Assembly (NCBI GenBank): GCA_024138015.1
Contig: JAMXBB010000004.1
Coordinates: forward strand, 113,099,064-113,163,063
Reading direction: 5' to 3'
Length of the DNA stretch: 64,000 bases
From: Lumnitzera littorea
Taxonomy: Eukaryota > Streptophyta > Magnoliopsida > Myrtales > Combretaceae
The first letter of the stretch is position 1. Each line of letters begins with the position of its first letter. Positions 58,421-64,000 of this stretch are shown in pieces. A model generated the notes under the pieces. That model ran no database searches. It saw only the letters and a program-made list of their open reading frames with translations, and was not told the DNA's origin. The position numbers and the translations under genes were made by a program.

Positions 58421-59331
58421 GCCAACTTGTTTAGGTTAGGGTAAGAGGCCAAAACAACTCAACTTTACCTTGGAGGGGCTTATACATGATGTAGGGGGTC
58501 AATGGTCATCCTTACCTAGATGGATGTATGGTATTCAACTCAAATAAAGTTTGTTGGTTCACGAGCTAGATTACATCTAGTAAAGTCTTTTAAATCTTCA
58601 TCTCGACTTTAAGTACTGGGTCTAGAGAATTGATTCCTATCAAGAACCATTCAACTGTTCTTGTTTCTCTTATTCTACTACTTTTGTTTGCCTCTCCATC
58701 TTAGCCACTTGCTCTTAGATTGGGTTAGAGTTCTTAAGCTTAATCTTGGCTTAATCTACATAGACTTGATCCCTAATTCCTATAAGCCACTTGAGGTTGC
58801 AAATGATTTGCACCAAATCCCATTGTTTATTTGATTTGCAAGAATGGAAACACCAAAACCACTCTTTAGAAATATAGCCTACATTGAACCAAAGAAGTTC
58901 AAATGAGATGTCATATATGCAAATGCTCTTTCCCCATTTAGGTAGAAAAAAGAGGCCTTCTCTTGTCCTCAATTTTGAAATTAAAAGACTTACCTACCTA
59001 AATTGTAGTGTAATGAAGGGATCAATAGAATTCTCTCTATAGGTGTTGAAGAGTAGGAATTCACTTTACTCTAGCTTTAGAAGCCCTATGAAAGCCTTAG
59101 ACAAGAATGGTGCATAGGTGTAATACTTAAATGAAGAGGAACAACATCTATAACAAAGTCTATCTTAAGCTTAGCCTATCTCTTAAGAAGTGCTTCGTTC
59201 TTAGATGGATAGAAAGAATTTCCCATCAAAGTCCAAGAGAGAAAAGAGAATTAGCTTAATTCCTTCGTTTTATCAAATACAGTTTCCACACAAATATGCT
59301 CTTACATCCTTTTTCTTTAATTTCCTACTAG
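58421..59331. other. Unassigned stretch between relics
   Basis: GC is slightly higher than in the surroundings (58,430-58,760) and short open runs occur on the minus strand (58,751-58,972, Trp-rich), but no family is recognised. It may belong to one of the neighbouring elements. Confidence 0.3.
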
Positions 59332-60656
59332 TGTTAATGTTATCCTAAATACGTTTTGATGATATCAAAACATTATGCAAAGCGTTTACTAATATCTTTA
59401 TTTAATGTGCATCTCAAAGAATAAATAATTTGATAAAAGTTAAGTTGTTGAAAAAATATCTTCAAATAAATATTATGAAGTAAAGTTGAAAGCTTAATGG
59501 AAGAAGGAGAAGCCAACTAGACATAAATTAGAAGCTACATAGTTAGTCAAAAGTATAAGTATGGAAAGGAACTACTTGCACAGTTTAGAAGTTTTGGAAG
59601 TAATAATGTTGGTTAGGTTCTACAACAACGGAAGTTAGAACTAAAAGCAAAGAAATAGAATTGGAACCAAGAGTAAGAACCAGAAGTTGAATAAGAACTA
59701 ATATTGTAAGCTAAACTAGAACTTAAAACCCATTGATGCATAAGAAGTGCAAATTAGAAGCATATAGCAAATCGAAAGCTAAACTAAAAGCATCATGTCA
59801 AAAGCAATACTAAAGTAAGCTAGAAGCAAACAAATAATTGAATCAAATAAAAAGCTTAAGCAGGCTAGAAGTACAAAAAGGAATTAATATGTTGAAGGCC
59901 CAGCACTACGAGTTAAATATATTTGTGTAGTACATTTATCTAACTATCATAAATGTTGTAGAGAAGAGTTACTAATCTCTTATAAAAGTAAGTGGAGTGC
60001 TATTGGAGAGAACTGTTAGGGGGACTTTATGGACTTGCATTACTTCTATGGTATGAAGTAGGGAGATAAGGTAAAGTATGGGAACTGTACACCTTCGCTG
60101 AATTCTCTCAAATAGTGTAACTATAGTGTAAACAACCATCATAATTGTTAAAATCATAATTCAAAAATATGATGATATGAGTTTATGATTTTATAATGTT
60201 TTTCTTAGTTAAAATTTTCTTTATGCAAACTTTTGGTAAAATTATGAGCTTTAATATATAATTCTATAAGTTTATGGTTTTCTCGATTTTATATGATTCT
60301 ATAAGATTTTACTAGATCTTATGTATTTGATGAATAGTAGAATGCGATTTTAACAACCATGACAATCATACCCTTAGCCGTAGGTTGAAAGAGTAGACTA
60401 ACTTACAATGAGGAACCATTGTAGATAGTTGTATGATCTTTTCATACCTACTCTCTCTATTTTATGCAATTTATTTATAAGTTATATTCCTTTCATGAGT
60501 TAATCTTTGATATATATATATATTCATTATATGCCATAAAAGAATAACTAAGAAGCGTTATGAATTAAATTTGCAAAAAATATTAAATTTTCAAAATATT
60601 GAAGTTTCTTAGTAATTAATTCAATTCCCCTTCGTGATTATTCATTAGGACTAACA
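59332..60656 (+). mobile_element. Second Sirevirus-type LTR
   Basis: Starts TGTTAATGTTATCC with GTTTTGATGATATCAAAAC just inside, the same layout as the 3' LTR at 25,339 (GTTTTGATGATAGCAAAAAG), has several TAGAAG/AGAAG words between 59,510 and 59,875, and ends GGACTAACA after a C-rich word (TTCAATTCCCCTTCG). Length 1,325 bp is nearly the same as the other full LTR. A weak primer-site-like TGGTAATTTGATC follows. No internal copia sequence is next to it, so it is solo or truncated. Confidence 0.65.
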
Positions 60657-60664
60657 AATGGTAA

Positions 60665-61450
60665 TTTGATCCATTCTAATTTCCTCATGAGTCATCGGTG
60701 TTAAACTAACTTGCTTTACATCCTTTGTAAAAGTAAGGACATTTGTAAACCCATCACAAACAACTCACCTATCATACATCAATGGCCTATCTAAGAGAAT
60801 ATGAGTAGCCTCTATCACCACTACATCACAAAACATCTCATCCTCATACTTTCCAATCCTTAGTTTAATTTTAACCTATTTGTTAACATGTAGATTTCTC
60901 TTCTCTCTAAACCAATGTAAAATATGTAGATGCAAATGTGGTAACATTTTCAAGACCTAAGTATACACAAATAAAGTAGAAACCATATTTGTGTGGTTAT
61001 TGTTATCAATTACCATATTTCAAGTCTAATTCTTCACCAGACATTAGGTGAAGAGTATGTTCTTTATTTGAACTGCTTCGACTAGTTTATCCTATTATTG
61101 GGCTTAACTAACTACTAATGATGTCATATTTGTGATTTCCTTTACAATGGTTCGAACATCGACACCTTCCATAGCTACAAATTCTTTCATCTGCTTCTCC
61201 ATAGCAATAAGGGTACCTTCCTTCTCTTCCTCACTCACCATCTACAATTTTGGCAAGCAAGTCTTATAATCATAAGTCTCTTGTTTAGACACTTTCCTGT
61301 CAAATGCTAAAACCCTAGCATTTAAAACATTTCACCTCACTAAAGTGCCTCCTCAAAGTACTTTGTTCTTTGCCTTGTATCTTGTGTTAATTAATAGTAA
61401 GATTGCTAAAACCATCCTTCTCATAAGTTTTGAACTCTTAGTGTTCCACT
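60665..61450 (-). pseudogene. Ty3/gypsy gag-protease relic, second
   Basis: On the minus strand: EVKCFKC (near 61,345), the start of a gag zinc knuckle; an acidic and Met-rich linker; VIDNNNHTNMVS (near 61,020), the protease site with D-S-G changed to D-N-N; then IGKYEDEMFCDVVVIEATHI (near 60,855-60,800), LLDRPLMYDR and DGFTNVLTFTKDVKQVSLTP (near 60,755-60,690). This is the canonical run of many plant gypsy (chromovirus-type) polyproteins. Stops and frameshifts throughout; reverse transcriptase is not present. Confidence 0.65.
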
Positions 61451-61462
61451 TTCAAATCTCTA

Positions 61463-64000
61463 TGTCATGACCCTAAGAGGAGACCTAATAGAATCGTCTA
61501 AAATTTTTATATTACGTGTACATCTATGATATGAAAACCGTTTTACAAGTCAGAAATTGCAAGACTCTAAATGATTAGTCACTAAGGTTTTCGATTTTTA
61601 ATTAATTATCTTACTATAAAATATAAGTAACTATAGATATCCGATATTCCACAGTTTACCAAAATCGTAGAGAATTGATATCTCCTACCGAATGCTAAGA
61701 TAAGGTAAAACAACTTAATAATTTACAAGAAATACTATATTATACATAATCTTATATAAATATTTTTTACATCAATTGGTTTTATACTAATTATATACAT
61801 TTTAATCAATTTTAACATTATCAAACCTATTTCCGGTTTGTACTCTACTCTCATGATTTTTCCCGATCCCTACTTAAAGGAACTTATAAAAGAAACTATA
61901 GGAGAATGAGTAAACCACAATTTTGTGAGTTCGTTTCTCCCTATTACTTTTCAAACAAGTTATCAATCATTATTTACACCTATGCAATCTATTTATATAC
62001 AAAATGAATGCAAATGCGATAAATGTAAGTAACACATCCATAAGAGTTCGAAACTATAGAAGGTATAGATTTACATAATATATACGTCGATCTTTTCTTC
62101 ATACTTACCCACATGGAGTACCTCACCTTAATCGCATGAGGCTGCTTGGAGGTACAATTCTATTAAACGATACTTGAATATTACCTTAGTCCAAGAAACA
62201 ACAATCAATATAGATAGACCCCAACTAGAGCCATCTACCAAACATATCTAAGGCCTTTCAGGTGCATAAAGCAAGTCCTCTTGCTATTAAAACATATCCA
62301 AGCCCCCTCGGGCATAAATATGCGAATCTTCTTGCAATAAATTAAAGATACTATGTTAACTTCGCCTTAAGGATAAAATATTATTCATTGGCACTACGAG
62401 TCCTCATAGAAATCATACAAAATATAGTTAAGATTGGAAAAATGTTTTCCAAAAATACTTTTCTAAAAAATCTGCAAAGCTTACACTCTTCATCATTCTA
62501 CCAAATGGGGTCACATACATATAACAAGTATAACTAGTTATTTTAGTTGAATAGTTATATTTATCGGTTTAAGAAAGTGATTACACGGATAATAGCACAC
62601 AAAGCAATGAGTCATTCAATCAAACAATCAGTATCAACTAATAAGTAACACACAAATAATAAACAACAAGCAGATAGCAAATCATAAGAATTCCCTCACT
62701 TGGGTTAATGCTTACTCTACTGACTTTTGAGAATTCTAAAACTCGATAATCGAATACCTAAAAGATAAAAAAGCTTATAAGTGTTATGAAAAATTAGGTT
62801 TCCTAGTTAACTAAATATCTATAATTATTTGCTCAATTTCCCACTATAACCCAAGTATGATACAAATATAGTTTAATTTAAATCTTTTGATTATTTTTCT
62901 CGGTTTATCATAAATTTTTAATCATGTATAACTTTTTCATTTTAACTTTGATTTTAATGAACTAATACTTGATTTTGATCTTTTTCGGATGTACTTTTTT
63001 GTAACAGGATTTGTTTTAAACGTTATAACCCATAGTTTCAACTATAATGCAAAAATATCACGAAATTCATTATTTTGACTTAAATAATTATAAAATATTA
63101 TTTTAAACTTTTCTTTGTATATTTATGATTTAATAATTATCTAAAATTTATATTTTGTAATTTTCTTACTTTTAAGTCTATTTTCTTTTAATTACCTATT
63201 TTTACTAATTTTTAGATTTAAGACTTATTAAATTTATTTTTTACTTTATTAATTTCCTAATTAATTAATTATTTTATTAGTATTTTTACTGATGAATTAA
63301 ATTTAGCTAAGTGATGATATGGTAGTATAAGAGTATGTTACGTGTCACTATTAAATTTTTTTATACATTTTCTTAGTTTTGTATTTTATGTCATATATAT
63401 AATAATATTTATTATTATATTTTACTAAATTTTACAAATTAGTTATTTCTTACAATCTTTTTCAAAGTTACGATATAAATATATATATACATATTTAACA
63501 AATTACTTTATTTATTAAATTAATATTATAGTATATTATGTATGTACTATTCAAATATACCCGTATTTTTACATACACTATATTATTTATAGGCATATTT
63601 ATATACGTATAATATACTTATATACTATAATAACATAACCTTAAATATATTATATATACCATACATATGGGTATATACATAATTATATTTTATACATATA
63701 CATAAATATATAGTTATATTATATATATACTAAAATACTTAATATAAATAATATTATACATAAATACATATACATTTACATCACGTCCATAGATATATAT
63801 ATACATAATCTATATAATAAAGATACAACATAAATACACTACGGTATGCACTTATACATACCGAATACATATACCCTCTATTATATACATATTATATTAT
63901 ACTAGTATTTTGTACTTTATAGTTATATATACATATAAATGTTTATGTCAACATATATATTATCTAATAAAAATACCAAGTATATATATATATATATATA
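61463..64000 (-). mobile_element. Gypsy-type LTR, minus strand, runs off the window
   Basis: Begins TGTCATGACCCTAAGAGG, the inverse of the termini at 5,556 and 45,765, and carries in inverse order TTGCAAGACTCT (61,558), AGAATTGATATCTCCTACC (61,671), AATGAGTAAACCAC (61,905) and GTATAACTTTTTCATTTTAAC (62,926). From about 63,370 it becomes TA-rich microsatellite DNA like that around the gap at 43.2-43.6 kb, ending in an uninterrupted TA run (63,981-64,000). Confidence 0.65.

Overview
The window is nuclear DNA from a flowering plant, probably a eudicot. It is strongly AT-rich, carries a nuclear gene for plastid elongation factor Tu with a transit peptide and a spliceosomal intron, and is otherwise dominated by decayed plant retrotransposons, an endogenous caulimovirid fragment, CACTA and hAT-type DNA elements and microsatellites. 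There is one 500-base assembly gap (43,582-44,081). No species is assigned.

Layout: 1-1,907 is a broken caulimovirid coat-protein region with a 133-bp tandem duplication. A Ty3/gypsy-type LTR follows, ending at 5,556, then a CT-rich leader-like stretch. A hAT-like non-autonomous element lies at 8,667-9,444, and an inverted relative with a perfect 8-bp target duplication lies at 37,295-38,065. The one clear housekeeping gene is tufA (10,407-12,830, two exons, 494 residues). From 14,260 to 26,653 there is a degenerate Ty1/copia element of Sirevirus type: 5'-truncated LTR, gag, pol, an extra ORF in the env position, repeated polypurine tracts and a full 3' LTR. A gypsy-type LTR is nested between its gag and protease regions.

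From 28 to 54 kb the most interesting non-transposon signal is a duplicated segment (about 28.0-31.1, 49.1-50.5 and 51.9-54.4 kb) coding for a DUF4283 plus CCHC zinc-knuckle protein with a C-terminal membrane segment. Copy A (28,902-30,828) gives a coherent three-exon, 300-residue model. Copy B keeps a first exon but no main exon; copy C keeps an intact main exon but a ruined first exon, so B and C could form one gene. Between these copies lie a solo LTR (32,963-35,087), LTR pieces, a plastid trnfM-like fragment (32,028-32,065), a MITE-like element, a long gapped LTR (about 40,690-45,765), a CACTA end (to 47,105) and an antisense LINE-type RNase H relic.

From 55.9 kb to the end are relics only: gypsy gag/protease (minus strand) twice, a copia remnant with primer-binding site, pre-integrase and integrase pieces, a second Sirevirus-type LTR (59,332-60,656), and a minus-strand gypsy-type LTR running off the end. 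Apart from tufA and the DUF4283 copies I see no protein gene I would call functional. All identities are read by eye; no database search was possible.
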